Assembly: GCF_047302285.1 (NCBI RefSeq)
Contig: NZ_CP154845.1
Span: forward strand, 2,046,001 to 2,110,000
Origin: Robertmurraya sp047302285
Lineage (GTDB): Bacteria; Bacillota; Bacilli; Bacillales; Cytobacillaceae
Direction: 5' to 3'
Length of the DNA stretch: 64,000 bases
Shown here: positions 49,611 to 59,003 of the stretch, piece by piece
How the letters are laid out: each line of letters opens with the position of its first letter
Numbering within the stretch: position 1 is the first letter of the stretch
Notes under the pieces: model-generated
Seen by the model: the letters and a program-made list of their open reading frames with translations, nothing else
Databases searched by the model: none
Told to the model about the DNA's origin: nothing
Made by a program: the position numbers and the translations under genes

Positions 49611-50369
49611 ATGCCGATTTATAATAATGAAGATTTCAATATGTATTATGATGATCTTGGTTCAGGAATTCCAATCGTCTTTATTCACCCACCTGGAATG
49701 GGTAGAAAGGTATTTCTTTTTCAAACAAGTTTGCAAGAACAGTTTCGAGTCATTTTTCCTGATCTAAGTGGGCATGGAGACTCGGTAGGAACTCATTTAG
49801 ACATCTCTATTGAGAGCTATGCCATTGAAATAAAATTACTTCTCGATCATTTGCAAATTTCAAAATCAGTGATTTGTGGGTATTCAGCAGGTGGAATTAT
49901 TGCACAAGAATTTTCCTTAACTTTTCCAGAGCGTACATCTGCAACCATCTTAGTAAGTAGTTATCCAAAAGTACAATCCCTCGTTTTAAAGGATGAACAT
50001 TTGATAGGGATGTTTTTAGTGAAAAAATTCCCTCATTTTCTTGCTAAATGCATAGCAAGTAGTCATACAAATCGTAAAGATATTAGCAAGGTGTTTTTTG
50101 ATCATATGATAAAAGCAAACAAGGAAACATGGTTCCAGTATTATGAAAAGACATTAGCTTACTCTTGTGTCGAACGTCTTACACAGTTGAAAAGTCCATT
50201 ATTATTAGTGTATGGTTCGAAGGATTTCGCCAATCAGCATATAAGATCTTATCGAGACATTCCTCACCAGTTGAAAGTGGTAGAAAAGGTCTCCCATCAA
50301 GTATTAACCAAAAAATGGGAGATTTTCAACCGATTAGTAACGGATTTTATTTCAGAAACGGTTCATTAA
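49611..50369 (+). CDS. alpha/beta hydrolase
   Basis: A 252-residue alpha/beta-hydrolase fold protein. The oxyanion loop is VFIHPPGMGR, the nucleophile elbow ICGYSAGGIIAQE (Ser about 93), and the acid and His candidates LLLVYGSKDF and KVSHQVLTKK. Resembles the esterase/lipase or haloperoxidase group, but the substrate is unknown. Start follows GGGGAGGTTGCT. Confidence 0.85.
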   Translation: MPIYNNEDFNMYYDDLGSGIPIVFIHPPGMGRKVFLFQTSLQEQFRVIFPDLSGHGDSVGTHLDISIESYAIEIKLLLDHLQISKSVICGYSAGGIIAQEFSLTFPERTSATILVSSYPKVQSLVLKDEHLIGMFLVKKFPHFLAKCIASSHTNRKDISKVFFDHMIKANKETWFQYYEKTLAYSCVERLTQLKSPLLLVYGSKDFANQHIRSYRDIPHQLKVVEKVSHQVLTKKWEIFNRLVTDFISETVH

Positions 50370-50382
50370 GGAAAATTCAAAG

Positions 50383-50428
50383 CCAGCCAGTTTGTCGAGT
50401 TATTTTCATAAAACAAAATCCTGGCTGG
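50383..50428. terminator. inverted repeat between convergent genes
   Basis: CCAGCCAG (50383-50390) with CTGGCTGG (50421-50428), loop about 30 nt, weak T content. Only a candidate terminator. Confidence 0.4.
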
Positions 50429-50431
50429 GAC

Positions 50432-51685
50432 TTATTCTTTCTTCTTATCAGGTTTAATGGCTAATAAGGTAAGTAAAACAGCGGAGATGCCAACTACGGC
50501 TAGTATATAAAAGAGACTTCCCTCAACATGTTTCAGTAAAATAGCCATTACTGGAGGTCCCGCTGCTACCCCAATGAAGCGCATCGAGTGGTAGATCGAT
50601 GTAATCGTTCCCCGTTGATCCTTTTGAATTCCTTCCGTAATAATGGCATCAAGACAGGGCAGGCTTGCTCCTATGCCAATTCCACTTAACAAGAACATGA
50701 TGATCATAAACCAGAGTCCTTTGGAAAAGCTTAAGCTTGCAATGGATAACGACATTAATAAAAGTGCCGCAAAAGTAATCCATTTCATCAATACTTTATT
50801 TTCTTTGATGATCTTCCCTGTAATGAGCGAGGTAAGACATAAGGCGCCCAAAGGTAAAGCAAGATATAAGCCTTTTTTTACATTCATAATTTGATGATCC
50901 CTCTCGAGAATTTCAGACAGATAAAAAAGAACCCCAAAAAGGACAAACATTAAAATAATCCCGATCGCAAAAATAGCGATTAACCATCTGCCGTTATTTT
51001 TAAAAATTTTCTTGATTTGGTGAATAAATTCCTTAAATGGAATGGGTTCGTATTCGGTTTTTCCTCGTCTGACAAAGATTGCCATTAAAAGGATCGAGAT
51101 GAAACAGAAAATTGGAAAGGACAGAAATGGAATGAACCAAACAAAGGTTGCTAAAAAAGCTCCCAAAATGGGACTAATGACCTTCCCAAGTGTATTCGAT
51201 GTCTCGATGATTCCGAGGGTGCTACTGACTTTTTTTTCGCTTTTAAACATATCGCCAACGAGGGGCATAACGATCGGTGCTGCACCAGCAGCTCCAATTC
51301 CTTGAAGTGCTCGGCCGATGAGGATAATCCAATAAGGATCAGTTATTTTCCAAGCAGCCCATCCGGAAATCATTCCACCGATAGCAGCAATGATGAGACT
51401 TGGAATGATTACTTTTTTACGGCCGATATGATCAGATATAAACCCAGCAATTGGGATTAAAATAATCGCGACAATGGAATAAACAGTAATGATCATACTT
51501 GATTGGAAAGATGTAATATTCAATTCTTCTTTCATTGCTGGAAGAACGGGAATAAGCATTGAATTACCTAATGTCATGACGAGAGGGATCGATGCTAACG
51601 CTAAAACACTCCATTTACTACCTTGCGAATGTTGTGTTTTTTTGCTATCCTCTTTCTTTGATAAAGAATTTTCAATGAAATCCAT
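50432..51685 (-). CDS. MFS transporter
   Basis: A 417-residue 12-TM transporter of the major facilitator superfamily. The family's loop 2-3 motif is GFISDHIGRKKVIIP (motif A, G-x-x-x-D-x-x-G-R-K). SIPLVMTLGNSMLIPVLPAM opens the first helix. Resembles drug-export MFS proteins of the NorA/Bmr type in length and in ALQGIGAAGAAP, motif C-like. The start follows CGGAGCAAAAG. Substrate unknown. Confidence 0.88.
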   Translation of the reverse strand: MDFIENSLSKKEDSKKTQHSQGSKWSVLALASIPLVMTLGNSMLIPVLPAMKEELNITSFQSSMIITVYSIVAIILIPIAGFISDHIGRKKVIIPSLIIAAIGGMISGWAAWKITDPYWIILIGRALQGIGAAGAAPIVMPLVGDMFKSEKKVSSTLGIIETSNTLGKVISPILGAFLATFVWFIPFLSFPIFCFISILLMAIFVRRGKTEYEPIPFKEFIHQIKKIFKNNGRWLIAIFAIGIILMFVLFGVLFYLSEILERDHQIMNVKKGLYLALPLGALCLTSLITGKIIKENKVLMKWITFAALLLMSLSIASLSFSKGLWFMIIMFLLSGIGIGASLPCLDAIITEGIQKDQRGTITSIYHSMRFIGVAAGPPVMAILLKHVEGSLFYILAVVGISAVLLTLLAIKPDKKKE

Positions 51686-51869
51686 CTTTTGCTCCGCCTT
51701 TTTTATTATTGGTTATAAATTTTAGCAAGTAGAAGACTTCATATCTGATTAAAAATTGATAACTCCCTACATTAATATTTACATAAATGACGAAAAACTA
51801 ACTGAAAAACGATTAACTATTTATGGATTGAAGTAAAAATTAATAATTAGAATTTTTCGATAAAAATAG

Positions 51870-51898
51870 TTGACTTTGATGCAATATGTGTATATGAT
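51870..51898 (+). promoter_or_regulatory. trp operon promoter
   Basis: TTGACT (51870-51875), 17-nt spacer, TATGAT (51893-51898). It precedes the T-box leaders. Confidence 0.85.
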
Positions 51899-51904
51899 AA
51901 TTAA

Positions 51905-52195
51905 CAATAAAGCAAAGCGTTGACGAAGAAGAGTAACTTAAAAGGATTCTTTAGAGAGCTGATGGTTGGTGCAAATCAGTGTTGATTTTTAAGTGAATGG
52001 GCTTCTGAGCTTCCAAACCGAACCGATTTTTGTAGTAGGCTTTGGCGAATGAGTCTCATCGTTACAAGAGACAGGTATTAAATGGCAAAATGCACATTTG
52101 ATACTATGAGCGAGCTAATATTTTAGCTAATGAAGGTGGCACCACGGGTTTCTCGTCCTTTTCCCAGGATGAGAAGCCCTTTTTGTATGGTTAAA
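51905..52195 (+). promoter_or_regulatory. tryptophan T-box leader 1
   Basis: A complete T-box riboswitch. Stem I has AGTA and AGAGAG elements, and the specifier TGG (51998-52000) is in the context GAATGGGCTT, decoded as Trp. The T-box sequence AAGGTGGCACCACGG (52133-52147) carries TGGC, which pairs with the GCCA end of tRNA-Trp. The terminator GGGTTTCTCGTCC with GGATGAGAAGCCC and a T-run ends at 52194. Confidence 0.95.
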
Positions 52196-52490
52196 AAATG
52201 AATAGTGAACATCGTCGAGTAAGAAGAGTACATGGAAGATTGGTTTTTACAGAGAGCCGGGGCAGGTGTAATCCCGGTAAAGTCAAATCCATCGAATGGG
52301 CTTACGAGAGACAGCTTGAAATGTTAAGTAGGGCTGTACGGAATTCCACCGTTAAAAGGATAGGATTTACAAAGAAATTTGCGAATCCGAAAAAGTGGGA
52401 GCATTGATGAATGCTCTAACGTGAGGTGGCACCGCGGTAAAAAACTATCGTCCTCTATAAGCACAGCTATGCTTATAGGGGACTTTTTTA
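52196..52490 (+). promoter_or_regulatory. tryptophan T-box leader 2
   Basis: A second complete T-box directly downstream of the first. It has AGAGAGCC stem I elements, specifier TGG (52297-52299) in the same GAATGGGCTT context, T-box GAGGTGGCACCGCGG (52424-52437) and a terminator GTCC-CTATAAGCA with TGCTTATAG-GGAC followed by TTTTTT. A 69-codon open frame inside it is not taken as a gene. Two in series give steeper control by uncharged tRNA-Trp. Confidence 0.95.
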
Positions 52491-52515
52491 TTTTAAAAAA
52501 GAAGGGGTGTTTTCA

Positions 52516-53907
52516 ATGGTGAAATTGGACGAAAGAATCGTTTTAACTGAGTCAATTCAAGGGGATACGCTAACACCGATTTCCATTTATCAAAAGCTTG
52601 CAGGGAGTAAGAAATTTCTTTTAGAGAGTTCATTAAAGCATGAGGATTCGGGCAGGTATTCATTTATCGGTGCAAATCCTGCTTTTGAAATAAAAGGATT
52701 TCAACATGAAACCATTATTGTGAAAAATGGCGTAGAAGAAGTGGTTCAGGAAAGACCTCTTGATGTTTTAAAACGCTATATGCCACAGGTTGGCGAAATT
52801 GAAATAGAGGGTATCCCTTTCATCGGAGGTGCAATTGGCTTTGTAGGCTATGATGTTATTCGTCACTACGAAAAGATTGGAGAGGTGCCACGTGATGATT
52901 TTTCAATACCAGATGTGCATTTTATGATGTTCGAAGAAATCATCGCTTTCGATCATTTAGAGCAAAAGGTTTATTTAGTGGGGCTTCCCATTCTAGAAAC
53001 AACAACAGAAGCAGTGCTTTCGAAACGTTTACAAATAAGAAAGAAAGAAATTTCTGAACGGGATGAAATAGGGGAGCAATCATTTAAACTCACGTCATTT
53101 GAAGCTGCCATGACTAAAGAACAGTTTGTAGAGAAAGTGAAAAAAGCAAAGGAGTACATTGTTGAAGGGGATATTTTTCAAGTCGTATTATCGCAGCGGA
53201 TGACCGCTAAAATGAGCGGAGATCCTTTCTTATTCTATCGAAAGTTACGCGTACAAAATCCTTCTCCATACATGTACTATTTAGATTTTGAAGATTATAT
53301 CGTAGCAGGTGCATCACCTGAGAGTTTGATTAAAGCAACAAACGATACAGTAATTACCAATCCAATTGCTGGAACAAGACCAAGAGGAAGCACTCCTGAA
53401 GAAGACGAAAGACTTGCCGAAGAGTTGAAACAAGATGAAAAAGAGCTTGCCGAACACCAAATGCTTGTTGATTTGGGGCGAAATGATATCGGCAGAGTGA
53501 GTAAATTTGGAACGATCAAAATTGAAAAATATATGGAAATTGAAAAATACAAGCATGTCATGCATTTAGTTTCAGAAGTCAGCGGAATATTGACCGAAGA
53601 TTACAGTCCGCTTGATGCTTTAATTGCTTGCTTACCAGCAGGTACCGTTTCTGGTGCACCGAAAATTAGAGCGATGGAAATTATCAATGAGCTTGAAGAA
53701 GTGAAAAGAGGCGTATATTCAGGTGCGATTGGATATCTTTCAGCAAACGGCAATATGGATTTTGCCTTAGCGATTCGAACGATGGTCATGAAGGGTGAAG
53801 ATGTCTATATTCAGGCTGGTGCTGGAATTGTGTATGATTCCATCCCAGAAAAGGAATATGAAGAAACTTTACACAAACTAAGGGCTTATTTGGAGGAAGA
53901 GAAATGA
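52516..53907 (+). CDS. trpE: anthranilate synthase component I
   Basis: A 463-residue chorismate-using enzyme that makes anthranilate with glutamine-derived ammonia from TrpG. Family motifs: FLLESSLKHEDSGRYSFIG with the feedback Ser of the LLES motif, NPIAGTRPRG, and CLPAGTVSGAPKIRAMEI. The ATG 52516 sits eight nt after AAGGGG. First gene of trpEGDCFBA and overlaps trpG by 4 nt. Confidence 0.96.
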   Translation: MVKLDERIVLTESIQGDTLTPISIYQKLAGSKKFLLESSLKHEDSGRYSFIGANPAFEIKGFQHETIIVKNGVEEVVQERPLDVLKRYMPQVGEIEIEGIPFIGGAIGFVGYDVIRHYEKIGEVPRDDFSIPDVHFMMFEEIIAFDHLEQKVYLVGLPILETTTEAVLSKRLQIRKKEISERDEIGEQSFKLTSFEAAMTKEQFVEKVKKAKEYIVEGDIFQVVLSQRMTAKMSGDPFLFYRKLRVQNPSPYMYYLDFEDYIVAGASPESLIKATNDTVITNPIAGTRPRGSTPEEDERLAEELKQDEKELAEHQMLVDLGRNDIGRVSKFGTIKIEKYMEIEKYKHVMHLVSEVSGILTEDYSPLDALIACLPAGTVSGAPKIRAMEIINELEEVKRGVYSGAIGYLSANGNMDFALAIRTMVMKGEDVYIQAGAGIVYDSIPEKEYEETLHKLRAYLEEEK

Positions 53908-54515
53908 TTTTACTGATCGATAATTATGATTCCTTTACCTTTAATTTGTATCAATATTTTGGCGAACTAGGCGAGGAAATCATCGTTAAGCGTAACGATG
54001 AGGTAACGATTGATGAAATTAAGGCACTGAATCCAGATGCCATCTGTTTATCACCTGGACCAGGAAGACCAGAAAATGCAGGAATCTGTGTGGAGTTGAT
54101 CCAGGCTTTGTATCAAGAAATTCCCATTCTCGGAATTTGCTTAGGCCATCAGGCGATTGGGTACGCCTTCGGAGCCAGTGTTGTGAAAGCGAAAAACATC
54201 ATGCATGGAAAAAGGTCATCTTTGACCCATACTGGAACAGAGCTATTTCACGATCTACCAGTCCCAATCGAAATTATGCGCTATCACTCTTTAGTGATTA
54301 AAGAAGAAACCTTGAGTAATTCGTTTACCATTCTTGGAAAGTCGCTAGATGATCAAGAAATTATGGCGATTAAACATAAGGATTATCCTTTATTTGGTCT
54401 TCAATTTCACCCTGAATCAGTCGGAACGGAAACTGGAAAACAAATGATTGAAAAATTTCTTGAGAGTATCAGGAGGGGAAAGGGAAATGAGAAATTATCT
54501 ACAACGGTTGGTTGA
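53904..54515 (+). CDS. trpG: anthranilate synthase component II (glutamine amidotransferase)
   Basis: A 203-residue class I glutaminase. Cys nucleophile is in ILGICLGHQAIG, and the His-Glu pair in LQFHPESVG. Placed between trpE and trpD in the operon rather than in a folate operon as in B. subtilis (where pabA does both). It could still serve PabB as well. Its end overlaps trpD by 29 nt. Confidence 0.93.
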   Translation: MILLIDNYDSFTFNLYQYFGELGEEIIVKRNDEVTIDEIKALNPDAICLSPGPGRPENAGICVELIQALYQEIPILGICLGHQAIGYAFGASVVKAKNIMHGKRSSLTHTGTELFHDLPVPIEIMRYHSLVIKEETLSNSFTILGKSLDDQEIMAIKHKDYPLFGLQFHPESVGTETGKQMIEKFLESIRRGKGNEKLSTTVG

Positions 54516-55512
54516 GAGGGATTCCTTAACAAAGGTAGAGATACAGGAGGTAATGAACAATCTTTTTTCGGAGGAAACAACAGATAGTGAGATTGCTGCT
54601 TTTATGGTCGGGTTAAAAACAAAAGGGGAAACAGTTGATGAAATTGTAGGAATTGTTGAAGCCCTTAGGGAAAAGGCATTACCTTTTCAGTCGGAAATTC
54701 CCAATATCATCGATAATTGTGGAACAGGAGGAGATGGCTCGAAAAGTTTCAATATTAGTACAACCTCGGCATTTGTTATGGCAGGAGCAGGACTAAAGGT
54801 GGCAAAGCACGGAAATCGAAGTATTACGAGTAAAACAGGAAGTGCCGATGTGTTGGAATACTTGGGTGTGAATTTGGACTTAGAACCAAAAGTTTCACTG
54901 GAACTATTGCAAGAAGTAGGAATTACCTTCCTTTTTGCTCCGTATGTTCACCCAAATATTAAACGAATTATGAAAGTTCGCAGAGATCTTCGAATCCCGA
55001 CCGTGTTTAATTTAATTGGTCCGTTAACAAATCCAGTTGATTTGGATTATCAGCTCCTTGGGATTTATCGAAGGGATTTAATAGAAATGTTTGCAGAAGT
55101 GTTAAAAACATTAGGAAGAAAACGAGCGGTCGTACTAAATGGAGCAGGATTTATGGATGAAGCTTCTTTAGCAGGCGAAAATCATTTGGCCATCTTAGAA
55201 AATGGAAACATACGATATCGAGTTCTACATCCTGAGGAGCTTGGCTTTTCTATTTATAGCAATGAGGAGATAAAAGGTGGAGATTCAAAAGAAAATGGCG
55301 AAATTCTCTTAAACGTTCTAAAGGGAGAAAAGGGGGCAAAGCGTGATACGGTTCTCCTCAACGCTGGAATAGGCATCTTTACGAGTGGGGTTGCTTCTTC
55401 GATTGAATCAGGGGTCAAACTTGCAGCTGAAAGCATTGACTCAGGTGCAGCCATAGAAAAGCTTGAAAAACTTATTGAAAAAAGTCAAGCAGGTAAGGCA
55501 GAGGTGATTTAG
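54487..55512 (+). CDS. trpD: anthranilate phosphoribosyltransferase
   Basis: A 341-residue enzyme that joins anthranilate and PRPP. The PRPP-binding motif is DNCGTGGDGSKSFNISTTSA, followed by KHGNRSITSKTGSADVLE. The ATG 54487 after GGAGGGGAAAGGG gives the family's N-terminus; the frame is open upstream inside trpG. One nt separates its end from trpC's start. Confidence 0.96.
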   Translation: MRNYLQRLVERDSLTKVEIQEVMNNLFSEETTDSEIAAFMVGLKTKGETVDEIVGIVEALREKALPFQSEIPNIIDNCGTGGDGSKSFNISTTSAFVMAGAGLKVAKHGNRSITSKTGSADVLEYLGVNLDLEPKVSLELLQEVGITFLFAPYVHPNIKRIMKVRRDLRIPTVFNLIGPLTNPVDLDYQLLGIYRRDLIEMFAEVLKTLGRKRAVVLNGAGFMDEASLAGENHLAILENGNIRYRVLHPEELGFSIYSNEEIKGGDSKENGEILLNVLKGEKGAKRDTVLLNAGIGIFTSGVASSIESGVKLAAESIDSGAAIEKLEKLIEKSQAGKAEVI

Positions 55513-56301
55513 ATGGAAACCATTTTAGATAAGATTATTGCTGTGAAAAAAAAAGAAGTAGAAGTGTTGAAGGAGAGTATCCAGTCTGAAATTAAGGTCG
55601 CTTTCCCAAGAAATTCACTTGTTGAAAATCTTGCCCATGCTAAAGAACTAGCCATTATCGCGGAATTCAAAAGAGCCTCCCCCTCTAAAGGGGATATTAA
55701 TCCACATATAGAACCTGCCTCACAAGCACAAAGATATGTCGGGGCAGGGGCTGATGCAGTATCGGTCCTAACAGACGAAACCTTTTTTAAAGGCTCCATG
55801 AATGATTTAGAGAAGGTAAGAGCGGCGATTTCTAACCCGATTTTATGTAAGGACTTCATCATTGACAGAATTCAAATAGATGCAGCTAAAAAAGCTGGGG
55901 CTAATGTCATCCTCCTCATTGCAGCGGCATTAGATGACGAGCAGCTTCACGGGCTTTATCAATATGCACAAGAGCAGCAATTAGATGTCCTAATGGAGAT
56001 TCACAATGAAAAGGAAGCAGAAAGAGTTTTAAAAACAAATAACCGTTTGATTGGTGTCAATAACCGTAACTTAAAAACATTTGAAGTCAATCTAGATATG
56101 ACAGAAAATCTTGCGCCACTGATCATAAGCGAGGGCAGATATTTAATTAGTGAAAGTGGAATCCGTACGATTGATGATGTGAAAAGAGTGATTGCTGCTG
56201 GAGCGAAAGGCATTCTCGTCGGAGAAACATTTATGAAACATAAAAGTCCAGATGTAATTTTAAAGGAAATGAAGCTTCCATTAAGTGAGGTCTTGAACTG
56301 A
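55513..56301 (+). CDS. trpC: indole-3-glycerol phosphate synthase
   Basis: A 262-residue TIM-barrel enzyme that closes the indole ring. Motifs: IAEFKRASPSKGDI (catalytic Lys), AVSVLTDETFFKGS, LCKDFIID (catalytic Lys), GVNNRNLKTFEV, and SESGIRTIDDV. The last base overlaps the trpF start codon (TGATG). Confidence 0.96.
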   Translation: METILDKIIAVKKKEVEVLKESIQSEIKVAFPRNSLVENLAHAKELAIIAEFKRASPSKGDINPHIEPASQAQRYVGAGADAVSVLTDETFFKGSMNDLEKVRAAISNPILCKDFIIDRIQIDAAKKAGANVILLIAAALDDEQLHGLYQYAQEQQLDVLMEIHNEKEAERVLKTNNRLIGVNNRNLKTFEVNLDMTENLAPLIISEGRYLISESGIRTIDDVKRVIAAGAKGILVGETFMKHKSPDVILKEMKLPLSEVLN

Positions 56302-56918
56302 TGAAGGTTAAAATTTGTGGAATTAAAGATGTGGAAACGGTTCGCTATGCAATTGAACAAGGTGCCGATGCTGTCGGATTTGTGTTCGCGGAAAGTAAAA
56401 GGAAAATCACTTCTGAAGAAGCTGGGGAGTTGATCGACAGCTTGCCTGCAAATGTACTTAAAGTAGGAGTATTTGTTAATGAAGCTTTAGAAGTAGTCCA
56501 AGAGATAATTGCTCAAACAGGTATAAATGTTGTGCAACTCCACGGGGATGAATCCCCTGAATACTGCCGGCAATTAACTGTGCCTGTCATTAAAGCTTTC
56601 AGCATCGAGTCGAAAGAGGATTTAGAACAAATTCATCAATTTGATTGTGACTATGCTCTACTTGATAGTCCTAAAGGTAAGTATCGTGGAGGAAATGGGG
56701 TTAAATTCGATTGGAGCTTGTTGTCGCAATTCGATAGAAGAGGGAAGAAGATTATTTTAGCTGGAGGATTAAATCCCAATAATGTCGAGGATGCCATTAA
56801 AGAAGTAATGCCTTATATGGTCGATGTAAGCAGTGGAGTTGAAACGGATGGAAAAAAGGACTTCGCTAAAATACAAACGTTTTTAAGAAAAGCTAAAAAT
56901 CGGGAGGAAGTAAAATGA
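56301..56918 (+). CDS. trpF: phosphoribosylanthranilate isomerase
   Basis: A 205-residue TIM barrel. It opens MKVKICGIKDVETVRYAIEQ with the catalytic Cys of KICG, and has VFAESKRKIT, VQLHGDE and LAGGLNPNNV. Overlaps trpB by 4 nt (ATGA). Confidence 0.95.
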   Translation: MKVKICGIKDVETVRYAIEQGADAVGFVFAESKRKITSEEAGELIDSLPANVLKVGVFVNEALEVVQEIIAQTGINVVQLHGDESPEYCRQLTVPVIKAFSIESKEDLEQIHQFDCDYALLDSPKGKYRGGNGVKFDWSLLSQFDRRGKKIILAGGLNPNNVEDAIKEVMPYMVDVSSGVETDGKKDFAKIQTFLRKAKNREEVK

Positions 56919-58117
56919 ACACGTACGCATTACCGAATGAAAAAGGTCATTTTGGCAAATATGGTGGGCGGTTTATTCCGGAAACGCTTATGCAAGCGGT
57001 GAAAGAATTAGAGGTAGCATACAAGGAAGCGATCAATGATGAGAGCTTTCACAAACAATTAAATACACTGTTAACAGACTATGTCGGAAGAGAAACACCT
57101 CTATATTATGCTGAGAATTTAACTGAACACGCAGGTGGGGCGAAAATCTATTTGAAACGTGAAGATTTGAACCATACAGGTGCCCACAAAATTAATAATA
57201 CAATTGGGCAAGCACTTTTAGCGGTAAGAATGGGTAAGAAGAAAATTGTTGCAGAAACAGGTGCTGGCCAACATGGAGTGGCAACGGCTACAGTTTGTGC
57301 ACTCTTAAATTTAGACTGTGTCATCTTTATGGGAGAAGAGGACATCAAACGTCAGCAATTAAATGTTTTTCGGATGGAGCTATTAGGTGCAAAGGTTGAA
57401 GCGGTCACTTCAGGGAGTAGAACTTTAAAGGATGCTTGTAATGAAGCTCTCCGTTACTGGGTTTCAAATGTTCATGATACGCATTATATTTTAGGATCTG
57501 TGATGGGACCTCATCCATTTCCAATGATGGTACGTGATTTTCAAAGTGTGATAGGGAAGGAAACAAAGAAACAATTTGTGGAGAAGGAAGGAAGATTACC
57601 AGACGCGTTAGTAGCCTGTATTGGCGGCGGGAGCAATTCAATGGGAATGTTTTATCCGTTTATTGAAGATGATGGGGTAAACATGTACGGGGTTGAAGCA
57701 GCTGGTCTTGGAATTGATACAGCAAAGCATGCTGCCTCATTAACGAAAGGAAAACCAGGTGTTTTACATGGAGCACTTATGTATCTTTTACAGGATGAAG
57801 CTGGCCAAATTCAAGAGGCTCATTCCATATCGGCAGGCCTAGACTATCCTGGGGTTGGACCAGAGCATAGCTATTTGAAGGATATTGGCAGAGTAGAGTA
57901 TCAATCGATTGCAGATGACGAAGCATTAGAAGGATTACAACTTCTTTGTAAACTAGAGGGAATTATTCCAGCGTTAGAAAGCGCACATGCAGTCGCCTAC
58001 GCGATTAAACTTGCGAAAACGATGAGCTTGGAAGAAGGCATTGTCGTTTGTTTATCCGGTCGTGGTGATAAGGATGTTCAAACGGTAAAAGCGAGATTGG
58101 AGGGAGAACAAGGATGA
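56915..58117 (+). CDS. trpB: tryptophan synthase beta chain
   Basis: A 400-residue PLP enzyme that joins indole and serine. The Schiff-base Lys is in KREDLNHTGAHKINNTIGQA, the phosphate-binding Gly stretch in CIGGGSNSMGMF. Usual length. The start overlaps trpF and the end overlaps trpA by 4 nt. Confidence 0.97.
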   Translation: MNTYALPNEKGHFGKYGGRFIPETLMQAVKELEVAYKEAINDESFHKQLNTLLTDYVGRETPLYYAENLTEHAGGAKIYLKREDLNHTGAHKINNTIGQALLAVRMGKKKIVAETGAGQHGVATATVCALLNLDCVIFMGEEDIKRQQLNVFRMELLGAKVEAVTSGSRTLKDACNEALRYWVSNVHDTHYILGSVMGPHPFPMMVRDFQSVIGKETKKQFVEKEGRLPDALVACIGGGSNSMGMFYPFIEDDGVNMYGVEAAGLGIDTAKHAASLTKGKPGVLHGALMYLLQDEAGQIQEAHSISAGLDYPGVGPEHSYLKDIGRVEYQSIADDEALEGLQLLCKLEGIIPALESAHAVAYAIKLAKTMSLEEGIVVCLSGRGDKDVQTVKARLEGEQG

Positions 58118-58893
58118 ATCGATTAAATAAAACATTTGAACGTTTAAATGAGAAAAAGGAGAAGGCCTTTGTTCCTTATATCATGGCAGGTGACGGGGGG
58201 CTTGACTCCTTAATGGAACGGATTGTTTTTCTTGAATCTTGTGGGGCAACCGCTGTGGAAATAGGCATTCCATTTTCTGATCCAGTGGCGGATGGACCAA
58301 CAATTCAAGCTGCCGGTTTGCGAGCTCTTGAAAAAGGAACCACTTTAAAGGCTGTACTTCAAACGATTTTAAATGTAAGACCGATTGTGTCAATTCCCAT
58401 TATCGTTATGACTTATATGAATCCGATCTATGCTTATGGAATCACTTCTTTTATAGAGGATGCTAGTAAAGCGGGAGTGGACGGATGTATAATCCCAGAT
58501 TTACCAATTGAAGAAGAGGACTTAGTAATTTCTCACTTTGATGTTGCTGACATAGAACTCATTCGCTTAGTGACATTAACAAGTTCCAATGAGAGAATTA
58601 ACGAAATTGCAAGTAGAAGTAGAGGCTTTCTCTATGCGGTAACAGTAACCGGTATAACGGGTGCTAGAGCAAACTTTCATCAAGATGTTGAGAGCTATTT
58701 GAAAAATATTCAGGAAATCAGCTCCATTCCCGTATTAGCAGGTTTTGGAATTTCTACACCAGAGCAAGTGAAGGAATTCAGCCAATATTGTGACGGTGTT
58801 GTAGTTGGAAGTAGAATTGTGGATTTATTTCATAACAACAATCTAGAAGAAATCGAAGAACTGATTAAGTCGATAAAAACGATTGAGGTGTAA
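58114..58893 (+). CDS. trpA: tryptophan synthase alpha chain
   Basis: A 259-residue TIM barrel that releases indole from indoleglycerol phosphate into the TrpB tunnel. Catalytic Glu and Asp are in AVEIGIPFSDPVADGPTIQ; VVVGSRIVD is the phosphate-binding end. Last gene of the operon, followed at once by the terminator. Confidence 0.96.
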   Translation: MNRLNKTFERLNEKKEKAFVPYIMAGDGGLDSLMERIVFLESCGATAVEIGIPFSDPVADGPTIQAAGLRALEKGTTLKAVLQTILNVRPIVSIPIIVMTYMNPIYAYGITSFIEDASKAGVDGCIIPDLPIEEEDLVISHFDVADIELIRLVTLTSSNERINEIASRSRGFLYAVTVTGITGARANFHQDVESYLKNIQEISSIPVLAGFGISTPEQVKEFSQYCDGVVVGSRIVDLFHNNNLEEIEELIKSIKTIEV

Positions 58894-58918
58894 GCGAGTG
58901 GACTCCACTCGTTTTTTA
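58894..58918 (+). terminator. trp operon terminator
   Basis: CGAGTGGA pairs with TCCACTCG with a tiny loop, followed by six T. Confidence 0.9.
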
Positions 58919-59003
58919 TCATTTTTAAATGGATTTTTAATGAAAAGATTGATATATTCAGGGAGAGGAAAATATTGGACAGATGTAGGATGTGATTTTT
59001 TTA

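Noticed and set aside
52198..52407. 69-codon plus-strand frame between the trp promoter and trpE
   Set aside because: It lies within the second T-box; its bases are fixed by stem I, the specifier and the linker, and it has no ribosome binding site.
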